Shown here: positions 1-7,773 of the stretch, one piece after another | Layout: each line of letters begins with the position of its first letter | Numbering within the stretch: the first letter of the stretch is position 1 | Source: Hamiltosporidium magnivora | Taxonomy: Eukaryota > Microsporidia > Dubosqiidae | NCBI GenBank assembly: GCA_004325065.1 | Contig: PITI01000165.1 | Location: 1 to 18,220 of the forward strand | Direction: 5' to 3' | DNA length: 18,220 nt | Made by a program: the position numbers and the translations under genes | Notes under the pieces: generated by a model | Database searches by the model: none | The model's input: only the letters and a program-made list of their open reading frames with translations | Told to the model about the DNA's origin: nothing

Positions 1-385
1 TAACGAACTCCGGGCAACTGCCTCGCCTATTAAATTAGGTTCTACACACCTGGTAGATGAAAGGCTTTGGGACGTAGGTATCGCAGGGGTTACCGATGGA
101 GTGTTGGGGTAGCAGTTATTTATGTTAAACCTAGAACTGCGTTAATGTCATAAAAACAAATATAACACTTGCCACTATTGTAAAAAGATGTGATATTTTT
201 AAATATCTCTTGAGTATAGAGTTGATTTTACTTGTTTATTATACTTTTAGGTTCATTAATTTCAGTGGTTTTTGATAAAAACTCATCATCAATAGGGGTT
301 ATTTGTACCGTGAGTAAAGATTGGTCCTGTCTTTCGGTTTTTGAATACCATACAGTTTTGTCTTTCTGCGGCCTTTCACATGCAT
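1..385 (-). pseudogene. Decayed ORF start, possibly the 5' part of a retrotransposon
   Basis: The minus strand reads an ATG at 385-383 followed by a basic stretch (MHVKGRRKTKLYG...) to a stop at 301-299. A second frame takes over at about 308 (VQITPIDDEFLSKTTEINE) and stops at 230-228. A third stretch, from about 121 to base 1, is open on the minus strand and rich in Ser, Thr and Pro (NTPSVTPAIPTSQSLSS). It runs off the window. Base composition at 1-120 is clearly GC-richer than the neighbourhood. The layout (basic start, then an S/T/P-rich stretch) resembles the start of the plus-strand element at the right end (17175 onward), and this ORF starts about 50 bases past the 3' end of the decayed element at 430-2990. 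I infer a second element in tandem, but no diagnostic motif is seen. The plus strand of 2-112 is also open (it ends LWDVGIAGVTDGVLG then TAG), so the sense of the first 112 bases is uncertain. Confidence 0.4.
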
Positions 386-429
386 TACGACTGTGATAAA
401 ATCTACTCGTCAGGAAAAAAAAAATTTAC

Positions 430-2990
430 ACGTCAATCGAGCACTAGCGACTTTATATAGGCATAGAGATTTAGTAAGGCACATTTAGTGATACATTGCC
501 GAAAAAACCAGAGGATTTCATCTGGAATTAATATAAACCAGGATTATAACAAGATCAAATTCATAATTACTATATCTTATTTCTTTGATTTTTTTTTATT
601 CGCACTTTTAAGCAAATCCTGTTGTGTAATTAGCCCTCGATTTGTACAATAAGTTTATTTCTATCAAGAATAAACATGTTAGGTCTACTGATATTAACCG
701 AACAGCAATCTTTGTGTTGGTTTCTACTATAACTGACGCTATTCGTTTTATAGAATTTCTTGAACCAAATGATTCTCAATTGTTTTTAAGCCAGAAAATA
801 TATATGTTTAAGATATTAGATTTTTATAAATCTTGTAATGACGAAAGTATCCTCAGAATTCAACATTTTTTCATTTTTTTTTAATTGATCTACTGATTTC
901 CCTCGAGTTTATACGAATTTAACACTTTTTTGTTTAAATATAAAACATTCACACTAGATAAGAAACGCATATTCTCTTTTCTAAATATAACTAAGTAATA
1001 GTTTCTACTTTTCACCCATTATTTATACTATTCTATGCCTTAAATACTGTTTTCTATATTTTTTTTGCTATATAAATAGACAAGAAGATTTCTATCTAAA
1101 ATTTAACCCATGATTGCCTCGCGTACTTTTATTTTATAAAGCATTTTTTTATGCAAGGCATGTTTTACTATCATTTTTTCTATTTCCGATTGCTGTTTTT
1201 TTGGTAGACATTTCTTATTTTTTTAAAAGTCCTCTAACGGCACAAAACCATATTTTCGCCTCTTATTCCCCATTTTGTAAATCATTTCAAGGTCAAATAG
1301 GGCCGGGTAGAAAGTCTGTTATCATCCCGATTTGAGATTATCCTGTTCTCTGCAAATACTTCAGCGTCATATCTTCTGTTAGTAAGAAATCTGCCTCCTC
1401 AAATCAGAGTATTTCAACACGAAATTTGGGTTTTTTTTAAATTTTCAAAAAAAACATGATATAATTTTCTTGAATTTAATCCATTAAAAATGTTTCTTCT
1501 TTTTGCGGCTTAGTTATACCTTTTTTTAACTACAGGCTTACTAAATTTCCTTTGCCATCTTATACTATTTTTATACAATATAGCTGCATAGAAACACCTA
1601 AAAAGTATCATAATTTTTGAAAAACGGGCATTTTGTGTAGTCTTCTCTGTATTAAAGTCTAGATCAATTATATATTTAAATTATTTTGATTTTTTATAAA
1701 CAACTTTAATGTAATCTATCACATATCAAACTTTAAGATTAATAAACAGAATCACGTGATCAGTGGTATGAAAGTCGGATCAAATATATTTCTTTAGTGT
1801 GAATTTACTATGAAATTAGGACTTACTGATTTACACCCCCACCAAGCAGTGAAAACCAAAAAAAATATTCTTGTATATCCAACTTTCAATTTAAGCCAAC
1901 CTTTTTAAACCCCTAGATATCAGTTTCAATTCGATACTATTTCCTTATAAGTTTCAAGATCTTATTGAATATGTTAAAACTTTGGATGTATCTAACAAAT
2001 CAGGCAAGAATTTTATAATCATATGTTTCTTAAGATTAAGCTAAATAACTTAATTTATTTTATACTGTTTATCGAAGCCGTTGATTTATAGCACTCGTTC
2101 TCTTGTTTCCGAAATAGTAGTGCTTTCTATTCGGTATCTAAAATTTGCGATAGTCTTTTAATTCCAATCCAAAGAATCATTTCAGATGTTTAAACCTTAA
2201 CATATAGATATTGTACTTTCATGTACCAGTTTTTGTAGTTAGAGCCATAAAAGACGTGTATTTATAAATTAGCTAAGTCTTATGGTGATAACCAACCACT
2301 TGCGATGTTTCTATTAAACATATAACTTTCTCAATATCATAAAAATATTCTCGATGAAAAAAAAATACTTTTAATAAGACATTACAAATTCCATCAATTC
2401 CCAGAGTTTCTAAGATATGAATCTTATTGATAATACCAGTGTTTTTATTAAATAACGAAGTATTATCGGATAAATATCAGGTGTATATATTATTTCAAAT
2501 ATTCATATTACGTAATTATGTCATCAATTTTGTTCCACATTGTAAACCATAAACCTAAGGTAATATCTATTACAATAGATTACTTTTGAAATCTAACATG
2601 CTCGAAAAGCTTTCGCTAAAATAAGCTTTTATATAGCAAAAACATATATTTTTTTTGGAAATGCTTTCTATGCCTACACTCTTTAGATTTTTTAATTAGT
2701 CTTTTCAGACACATTTTATACTTGGGTCTGATATTAATCATTTTGAAGTTTAGTTCAGGTTGAATTTAAAACGAAAATAAAAAATAGGTATTTATATTAG
2801 ACCCGAAGATTTTTTTTTGCTAAAATCTTTCTCATAATTTTCTTTGAGAAGTAAAGACATAGAACTTTCTATCTCCTGGGTTTTTACTCCAAAGGAATCA
2901 GGCTTTCCTCTGCGTGTTGCCTCGTCATAGTACACTAGCGCCGTCTATATTATAAGTGTCATGTAAGGAATTTGAACCTTTGATTCACTA
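430..2990 (-). pseudogene. Near full-length decayed non-LTR retrotransposon, copy B
   Basis: Reading the minus strand across frameshifts and stops gives the block order of a non-LTR retrotransposon with a C-terminal restriction-like endonuclease. Near 2962-2870 is VYYDEATRRGKP, matching VYYNEATRKEKP of the plus-strand element at 17985-18020. Bases 2913-2925 are the exact reverse complement of 17995-18007. At 2712-2640 is a basic helix (KKSKECRHRKHF...LLYKSLF). At 2557-2521 is LWFTMWNKID. At 2410-2381 is LGIDGICN, like the (A/G)xDGIxN block before RT fingers. At 1779-1731 is HTTDHVILFINLKV, the RT motif C region where FIDDLK is expected. At about 900-850 is SVDQL...EKMLNSE, like the TVDHL zinc-knuckle block. 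At 697-634 is SRPNMFILDRNKLIVQIEG, a decayed PD-(D/E)XK motif, continued in another frame by LITQQDLLKS. At 470-433 is AYIKSLVLD, the C-terminal block. It is non-functional: every block is separated by stops or shifts. Family assignment rests on remembered block patterns, not a search. Confidence 0.72.
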
Positions 2991-3165
2991 TATTTACTGC
3001 TCATTCAATTCATGGTTTCAAGTAGTTTTGTATTTATAAATTTGTTTGGAAGCTTCATAGTTCGAACCCTTCCCCATATTTTGGAATTCAATTATTTAAA
3101 TATACAAAAAATAAAAAGTATTTCTTGTATGATCGGTTGTAAACTTAAAACAAAAATATTATTTA
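2991..3165. other. AT-rich leader between copy B and the Arp8-like gene
   Basis: No open frame of note. It contains the upstream edge of decayed copy B (boundary not resolvable) and the promoter-side sequence of the Arp8-like gene. Two TTCGAAC/TTCAAAT-like strings were tested as tRNA T-loops and do not fold into a tRNA. Confidence 0.4.
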
Positions 3166-3168
3166 CCC
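3166..3168 (+). promoter_or_regulatory. CCC start signal of the Arp8-like gene
   Basis: A CCC triplet in otherwise T/A-rich sequence (TTTACCCTTTAACATG) lies 6 bases before the ATG at 3175. CCC-like motifs directly upstream of start codons are an established microsporidian transcription/start signal. It supports 3175 as the true start. Confidence 0.75.
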
Positions 3169-3174
3169 TTTAAC

Positions 3175-4380
3175 ATGCCACAACAAAATATTCTAAAAAA
3201 TTTTACAATTCCAACTGTTGACCAGATTACGACACCAAACAAAAACATACAAAGTTATTTCATGAAATCTGATTCTTCTTATTACGTTCAAGACAAATAC
3301 AAATATCCCAATTATAAAGAAGAAACTGATAACTTTTTAACAATTTCTATTCCAACTCAAACAGCTTTGATTGGTTCTTCACTTTTCGCATTTGAAAAAT
3401 GTAATTTAGAAAATTTTTATAATCTAACAAATATAAATTCAAATATTTTTACATCTTTAAATTTTGCCATCAAATATTTCGATACGAGGTTGGTATTACC
3501 GTATACATCTCTTAGAGATGTACATTTATCTCTTTGTATACCAGATTTTCTTACAAGAAGTGAAATTATAGCGCTCTGTGATTATTTCATAAATTTACGT
3601 AACTGTAAATCGATTTTAATCCTTCCAGTTTCTCTATCCCTGTGCTTTTCTTTAAATATATCAAATGGTGTTCTTATAATGGAATTTTCTGATTATTTTA
3701 CGTTTACTTTTATTGAAGACAATTGTTTGGTTGATAAAAATATTATGTTTAAAAATTCTTCAACAAAAAAAATCAAACCTTTTTACATCGAAGATGCTAC
3801 GGATTTTGTAGATGATTTTAATAAAATGAAACTTTATGAAAACAGATCTTCAATATATTCATGCAATCTCTGTTCATACAAAAATTGTGTATGTGGTGAC
3901 ACAATATGCCATATAAAGACAGAACACATTGTAGATAGTAATTGTCAGTGCGGTGAAGTTATAGAAGATTTAGACGAACATGTTGCTACGCATTTTATAG
4001 AAGATTTTGGTGATATTGTAGATTTAAAAAGTACAAATATTTTAGAAAATATTTTTTTTATGATTGAAAATGATCTTTCAACTGAAAAAATTAAAAAAAT
4101 TTGTACAAATTTCATTTTTCTGAGAAATTTTGAATCAAACGAGAATTTTTATGAAAACTTTTGTACAAATTTACAAAATGAAATAAATACTAAATTGTCT
4201 AAATATGATGTAGTTCCTAAGTTTCATGTACTTGAAGATAATTCGCTTTCATTGTTAGCATATAAAGGTACAAATATATTTTCTAGTTTGGAATGTTCTA
4301 AGGAAATTGTTATGACAGATAAAGAATGGAATTCCTTCAGACTTAGAATTTTAAAAGAAAAAGTACTTTTTATTATTTAA
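3175..4380 (+). CDS. Arp8-like actin-related protein with a zinc-finger insertion
   Basis: A 401-residue protein that I read as a divergent Arp8, the nuclear actin-related subunit of the INO80 chromatin remodeller. Residues 120-139 (LCIPDFLTRSEIIALCDYFI) and 165-183 (GVLIMEFSDYFTFTFIEDN) match the Arp8 pattern of an 'IPD' segment followed by a VVD.G...T...VEDG-like second phosphate loop. The C-terminus, residues 361-401, follows the Arp8 ending: KGTNIFSSLE, then KEWNSFRLRILKEKVLF. The actin nucleotide loops are degenerate (no DxGxG), so ATP binding is doubtful. Unusual is a Cys/His-rich block at 230-273: C230-x2-C233-x12-H246-x4-H251 fits a C2H2 finger, and C257-x-C259-x9-H269-x3-H273 a second one, with further Cys at 238, 240 and 245. 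It lies where subdomain 4 would be. The ATG is fixed by the CCC signal. The gene is convergent with CCT7, 146 bases apart. Confidence in Arp8 is moderate to good; role in INO80 is inferred. Confidence 0.68.
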   Translation: MPQQNILKNFTIPTVDQITTPNKNIQSYFMKSDSSYYVQDKYKYPNYKEETDNFLTISIPTQTALIGSSLFAFEKCNLENFYNLTNINSNIFTSLNFAIKYFDTRLVLPYTSLRDVHLSLCIPDFLTRSEIIALCDYFINLRNCKSILILPVSLSLCFSLNISNGVLIMEFSDYFTFTFIEDNCLVDKNIMFKNSSTKKIKPFYIEDATDFVDDFNKMKLYENRSSIYSCNLCSYKNCVCGDTICHIKTEHIVDSNCQCGEVIEDLDEHVATHFIEDFGDIVDLKSTNILENIFFMIENDLSTEKIKKICTNFIFLRNFESNENFYENFCTNLQNEINTKLSKYDVVPKFHVLEDNSLSLLAYKGTNIFSSLECSKEIVMTDKEWNSFRLRILKEKVLFII

Positions 4381-4526
4381 ATTTCATATTGTTCTATTTG
4401 TTAAATTTAATTTATTTAATGCCTTTTTTACATTTACTTACTGATTTAAATTTTAATTTAATTAATATTTTAAAAAAAAAATTAAAAATATTTTATTTCA
4501 CTAGAATATCAAATTCCTGTTTTCTA
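4381..4526. other. Convergent 3' intergenic spacer
   Basis: 146 bases of almost pure A/T between the stop codons of two convergent genes. It contains the inverted-repeat-like run TTTTAATTTAATTAATATTTTAAAAAAAAA... near 4450-4490. It probably carries both polyadenylation regions; no clear signal can be singled out in such AT-rich DNA. Confidence 0.45.
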
Positions 4527-6116
4527 CTATCCTTGTTCCTTCCCCTTTGCCACAACAGTTCCATCAATTCTTAAAACAGTTTCTACAACACTAAAAGCGC
4601 ATCTAACAATACCTTCTTTCAATTCCACTGGTTCTACGACACCCAATAATGACATATCGCCACCAACACCTGCACTGTGTTTTCCTTCATTATGTTCACC
4701 ACGAAGCAAACCAAGCACCTCAACTCCATCGTTTCCACTGTTTAATGCGAGTGTAAATGGAATTATTTCAAATGCCTGTGCCAAAACCATGTAAACAAAA
4801 ATACACGAATCTCCTCGTTTGATACCTTGGTCACGTAAAAATCTAGAGATGCTCATCTCACAACTTCCACCTCCCCATACTATTCCTTTGGAAGTTAGAC
4901 CAGCCTTTACAACTCCGATAGCATCCATTACACTTCTTTCTACTTCATCTAGCATTTCAGACGTTGGTCCTCGTAATAGGAGTGTGGCTGCAAATTCACA
5001 GCCTTCAAAAAAATTGTACCTCGATTTTCCAACCTGTTTTTCTTCAAAATATTCACATTTTCCAATAAATCTTTGAATTTGCGTTTCATTATTTTTATTT
5101 CTTAAACTTTCTATGCTGCTGATTATCTCTCCACCACAACATTCAACAACTCGTTTTACGTCTTCTTCGCTGACTCTTCCACAACAAAAAATATTATGTC
5201 TCGCAAAATACTGAGTAGCATAATCACCAATACTGAGGGTGCTTAATACTACATTAGCACCGGTTTGTCTGATTGTATCAAGTCTGTTTAAAAATACTTT
5301 GTACTCGCCTTCTAACATGTCCTTATAGGAAGAAACGCTATCGATCTTGAATTCGCAGTTGTCTTTTTCTGGTTTCAATTCTAATTCCACGTTCAGGCAC
5401 AAAATATTCGGATTTTTTATTTTTTTAGGTTGCTGTTCGTATCCTGCATATGTAAATGTCTTTGCAAATGCAACTCCATTTACAAGACACGAGTCTTGTA
5501 AGCTTCCACCTGTCACTTTTTTAATTGAGATATTTGGTATAACAACACTTTGCTTATAAAAATCGCTATCTAAATTAATATTGCTATCTGCATAAACAGA
5601 ATCTATATTTGGTCTCGACATCGCTTTTACTACAATTTCACCAAAATGTTTTTTATGATATTTCAATATTTTAGAAGTTAAAGATGTCTCTGCAATTTTA
5701 TAAAGCAAAGAAGAATCTACTTTCTGTTTTAAAGAATCAAGATGTTTCAAAATATCATTTCTTGCCTGACTCAAACACTCCAAAATAGTAGAAATTGGAT
5801 AATTTTCAAGTACAAGTGGTTTAAGTAAAGAAAGTATCTGTGAAGAAAGTAAAGTAGTACTTGTCGTTCCATCACCAACTTCTTTATCCAAAGAATTGAC
5901 AGCCGATAGAAGTATTTTACATATCGGTTCGTTATCTCGTACAATATTTTTTAAAATAGTGGCACCATCGTTAGTTAGAAGATCATTTATTAGTTTATCC
6001 ATACCAAACGGACCAAGAGTCGTTTTTAAATGAGAAGCAAGGTTTGTTATTGTATTTATGTTTTGTAAAATATGTGGCTTTCCTTCACGTGTGTCTTTAC
6101 ATTCGTGTACGTTCAT
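4527..6116 (-). CDS. CCT7: T-complex protein 1 subunit eta (CCT7)
   Basis: A 529-residue group II chaperonin subunit of the cytosolic TRiC/CCT ring, which folds actin, tubulin and other proteins by ATP-driven closure. Equatorial motifs are intact: LGPFGMDK (34-41), NDGATIL (49-55), GDGTTST (81-87) and GGG (415-417). The hydrolytic Asp expected in the ERSxxDAI block is D398. Eta identity comes from subunit-specific stretches: LVNGVAFAKTFTYAGYEQQPKK (split here as residues 211-219 and 220-232), NVELELKPEKDN (242-253), IGDYATQYFA (296-305), GRVSEEDVKR (313-322) and GKSRYNFFEGC (363-373), all close to CCT7 of animals and fungi. Length is normal, with only a short tail after the equatorial RIDGT (516-520). 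The start is supported by CCCC four bases upstream. It is convergent with the Arp8-like gene and divergent from the 65-residue gene. Confidence 0.96.
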   Translation of the reverse strand: MNVHECKDTREGKPHILQNINTITNLASHLKTTLGPFGMDKLINDLLTNDGATILKNIVRDNEPICKILLSAVNSLDKEVGDGTTSTTLLSSQILSLLKPLVLENYPISTILECLSQARNDILKHLDSLKQKVDSSLLYKIAETSLTSKILKYHKKHFGEIVVKAMSRPNIDSVYADSNINLDSDFYKQSVVIPNISIKKVTGGSLQDSCLVNGVAFAKTFTYAGYEQQPKKIKNPNILCLNVELELKPEKDNCEFKIDSVSSYKDMLEGEYKVFLNRLDTIRQTGANVVLSTLSIGDYATQYFARHNIFCCGRVSEEDVKRVVECCGGEIISSIESLRNKNNETQIQRFIGKCEYFEEKQVGKSRYNFFEGCEFAATLLLRGPTSEMLDEVERSVMDAIGVVKAGLTSKGIVWGGGSCEMSISRFLRDQGIKRGDSCIFVYMVLAQAFEIIPFTLALNSGNDGVEVLGLLRGEHNEGKHSAGVGGDMSLLGVVEPVELKEGIVRCAFSVVETVLRIDGTVVAKGKEQG

Positions 6117-6120
6117 TTCT

Positions 6121-6124
6121 GGGG
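6121..6124 (-). promoter_or_regulatory. CCCC start signal of CCT7
   Basis: On the minus strand the sequence reads TTACCCCAGAAATG: a C-run four bases before the CCT7 ATG (6116-6114). It is the same class of signal as at 3166 and 6466. Confidence 0.72.
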
Positions 6125-6282
6125 TAACGAAAAATTTAAAATATATTTTATTTTTAAAATGAAGGTTTTTATTTTAATTTTTAGTTTTTTATATTTTGTA
6201 TTTCAAATATTTTCTTTATTCATAGTTTTGTATTTCAAATATTTTTTTTTTCATTTTCTCGTTTCTAATAAAATTTTTTTTT

Positions 6283-6363
6283 TAATAAATTTCAGTATTT
6301 AAAATAAATTTAAGTATTTAAAATAATTTTTTTTTTCTAATAAATTTCAGTATTTAAAATAAA
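6283..6363. repeat. Two copies of a 26-bp AT-rich repeat
   Basis: TAATAAATTTCAGTATTTAAAATAAATTT begins at 6283 and again at 6338, a 55-base spacing, with a partial copy (AAGTATTTAAAATAA) between them. It lies in the CCT7/small-gene promoter region. Function unknown; slippage in AT-rich DNA is enough to explain it. Confidence 0.6.
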
Positions 6364-6465
6364 TTTCTTCCTTTTTCTTCTAATAAATTTATATTTTTCT
6401 AATCGTTTTTTTATTTCAAAATATTTTTTATCTCAAAATAGTTTTTATTTCCTTAGAATTCCTTT

Positions 6466-6468
6466 CCC
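6466..6468 (+). promoter_or_regulatory. CCC start signal abutting the ATG of the small gene
   Basis: TTCCTTTCCC is followed immediately by ATG at 6469, so the C-triplet touches the start codon. This is the strongest argument that the 65-codon ORF is real. Confidence 0.7.
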
Positions 6469-6666
6469 ATGCCAAATTGGATTTACAACAGAGTCTGTCA
6501 AATAGAAGAAAATATATTTAGAAACTATAAAGACACAAATGTATTAATAAATATACAAAATAATATTAAAAGTAGATTTATTAGTAATTCACCTATACTT
6601 AGTAATATGGGAGATAATACAAGTAAATTACAAAAACCTAAAGTTTTTTATAAAGGAAATTTGTAA
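6469..6666 (+). CDS. Small unknown protein, 65 residues
   Basis: I do not recognise this protein. It starts MPNWIYNRVCQIEENIF and ends KLQKPKVFYKGNL. It is hydrophilic and Asn/Ile-rich, with one Cys, no membrane segment, no signal peptide and no repeat. The evidence that it is a gene is indirect: a CCC signal directly before the ATG as in the neighbouring genes, an ATG start, codon composition less extreme than the flanking DNA, and its place in a divergent arrangement with CCT7 in a gene-dense block. Its size is in the range of small subunits of larger complexes, which are common among unannotated microsporidian genes, but no specific identity is supported. Confidence 0.62.
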   Translation: MPNWIYNRVCQIEENIFRNYKDTNVLINIQNNIKSRFISNSPILSNMGDNTSKLQKPKVFYKGNL

Positions 6667-7045
6667 TTAAAAAAATATTTTTTAAGAGATTCTTTAGATT
6701 TAATATTCTTTAATATTTAATTCTTTAATATTTAATTCTTTAAGATTTTATTTTCTTTTGAGATTTTATTTTCTTTTAAGATTTTATTTTCTTTAAGATT
6801 TTATTTTCTTTTGAGATTTTATTTTATTTTAAGATTTTATTTTGAATTATATTTCTTTTGATTTAATTCTTTATATTTACTGGTTTGAATATAAAATATT
6901 TATAAGATTCTAATCGAATTTAAAATTTTAAAAATTTGAATAAATTTATTATTTTCATATAAAAATTTGTAATTCAAATATTTTATAACTTTCAATTCAG
7001 AATTTTTAAAATTTTTTATAACTTTTTTAACTTTGGCGTGAAGAA
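6667..7045. other. AT-rich spacer before Cfd1
   Basis: About 380 bases without an ORF. It contains the polypyrimidine-rich tandem repeat at 6708-6845 and then unstructured A/T sequence up to the Cfd1 start signal. Confidence 0.5.
6708..6845. repeat. Imperfect tandem repeat, units of about 17-20 bp
   Basis: Two or three copies of TCTTTAATATTTAAT are followed by six or seven copies of AGATTTTATTTTCTTTT with A/G and length variation between units. It is strongly T-rich on the plus strand. It lies between the small gene and Cfd1. The pattern is typical of replication slippage. Confidence 0.75.
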
Positions 7046-7048
7046 GGG
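7046..7048 (+). promoter_or_regulatory. GGG start signal of Cfd1
   Basis: GAAGAAGGGTTCAAATG: a G-triplet five bases before the ATG at 7054. GGG-like motifs are the known counterpart of the CCC-like start signal in microsporidia. The preceding GGCGTGAAGAAGGG is the only GC-richer patch in the spacer. Confidence 0.6.
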
Positions 7049-7053
7049 TTCAA

Positions 7054-7773
7054 ATGAGAAAAATAGCTATTATGAGTGGGAAGGGTGGTGTTGGTAAAAC
7101 ATCTTTTACTTCTTTATTAGCATGTATATTACAAGAAAAATATAAAGTATTACTTTTAGATTTTGATATATGTGGACCATCACTGATATTTCCGTTCGGT
7201 GTTTCTGGAAAGGTGAAGAAAAATGAAAATGGATTTATACCGATAAAATTAGCAGAAAATTTAGATATTTTGTCGATGGCATTTATGATTAAAGAAAGCG
7301 ATTCAGTAAATTGGCGCGGGCCAAAAAAAAATATTTTACTTGAAATGTTTTACAATTCTCGATTTTTTAAAGATTATGATTTTGTTGTAGTTGATATGCC
7401 ACCTGGTATATCAGAGGAGCATAATTTTTTAATTGGAAAAGATTTTGAAGCTGTGTTGGTCACAACTTCACAGAATTTGGCCTTGAATGGTGTGATAGCT
7501 GCATATAATTTCTGTATCGGTGCAGATATTAAAATTGTTGGATTAGTAGAAAATATGTCTGGACTTGTCTGTGATGAATGCGGCACTGTCAATAAAATAT
7601 ATTCGTGTAAAGGTGGTAGTTTGGTGGCTGAACAGTTTAATTTAATTTTTTTTGGATTTCTTGAATTTGAAGTAGAAATGTTTAATTTTATTGACAGTGG
7701 AAAGTTACTGTGTGAATATAAAAAGTTAAAAAGTTATAATAAACTTGAAGAAGTCATCGAAAGATATTTTTAA
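7054..7773 (+). CDS. CFD1: Cytosolic Fe-S cluster scaffold ATPase, Cfd1/NUBP2 type
   Basis: A 239-residue Mrp/Nbp35-family P-loop NTPase. In the cytosolic iron-sulfur assembly (CIA) pathway Cfd1 pairs with Nbp35 to build [4Fe-4S] clusters for delivery to cytosolic and nuclear proteins. Visible motifs are the deviant Walker A SGKGGVGKTS (8-17, with signature Lys10 and Lys15), switch I DFDICGPS (36-43), NWRGPKKN (86-93), Walker B-like VVVDMPPGISEEH (111-123), and VENMSGLVCDEC (165-176) carrying the CxxC pair C173/C176 that holds the bridging cluster. The protein begins at the P-loop and lacks the N-terminal four-Cys ferredoxin-like extension of Nbp35, which makes Cfd1 the better name. DMPPG in place of the usual DTPPG is a mild departure. 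Length is slightly short for Cfd1. A GGG signal five bases upstream supports the start. Confidence 0.9.
   Translation: MRKIAIMSGKGGVGKTSFTSLLACILQEKYKVLLLDFDICGPSLIFPFGVSGKVKKNENGFIPIKLAENLDILSMAFMIKESDSVNWRGPKKNILLEMFYNSRFFKDYDFVVVDMPPGISEEHNFLIGKDFEAVLVTTSQNLALNGVIAAYNFCIGADIKIVGLVENMSGLVCDECGTVNKIYSCKGGSLVAEQFNLIFFGFLEFEVEMFNFIDSGKLLCEYKKLKSYNKLEEVIERYF

Larger units (their letters stand above)
6117..6465. promoter_or_regulatory. Divergent intergenic region between CCT7 and the small gene
   Basis: About 350 bases of T-rich sequence separating two outward-facing genes, each with a C-triplet start signal at its own edge. It holds tandem motif copies TAATAAATTTCAGTATTTAAAATAA (see repeat at 6283-6363) and several TTTCAAATATTTT copies (6200-6250). 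No ORF with gene-like composition. It must contain both promoters. Confidence 0.6.

Noticed and set aside
642..884. 80-codon plus-strand ORF
   Set aside because: It begins with TTG, has no CCC/GGG signal, and lies over the endonuclease and zinc-knuckle remnants of copy B on the opposite strand. It is a shadow.
1114..1335. 73-codon plus-strand ORF with hydrophobic N-terminus
   Set aside because: TTG start, no signal upstream, and inside the decayed minus-strand element. The Phe/Leu richness reflects T-rich DNA.
3050..3080. Possible tRNA T-arm (TTCGAAC) and a second TTCAAAT-like loop near 2970
   Set aside because: The flanking bases do not pair as a T-stem without mismatch, and no matching acceptor, anticodon or D arm is found at tRNA spacing on either strand.
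4389..4574. 61-codon plus-strand ORF between the convergent genes
   Set aside because: TTG start, almost pure Leu/Ile/Asn/Lys from AT-rich DNA, and it overlaps the 3' end of CCT7.
7054..7773. Nbp35 as the identity of the Fe-S ATPase
   Set aside because: Nbp35 has an N-terminal four-Cys ferredoxin-like extension before the P-loop. Here the P-loop starts at residue 8 and no upstream frame supplies the extension.
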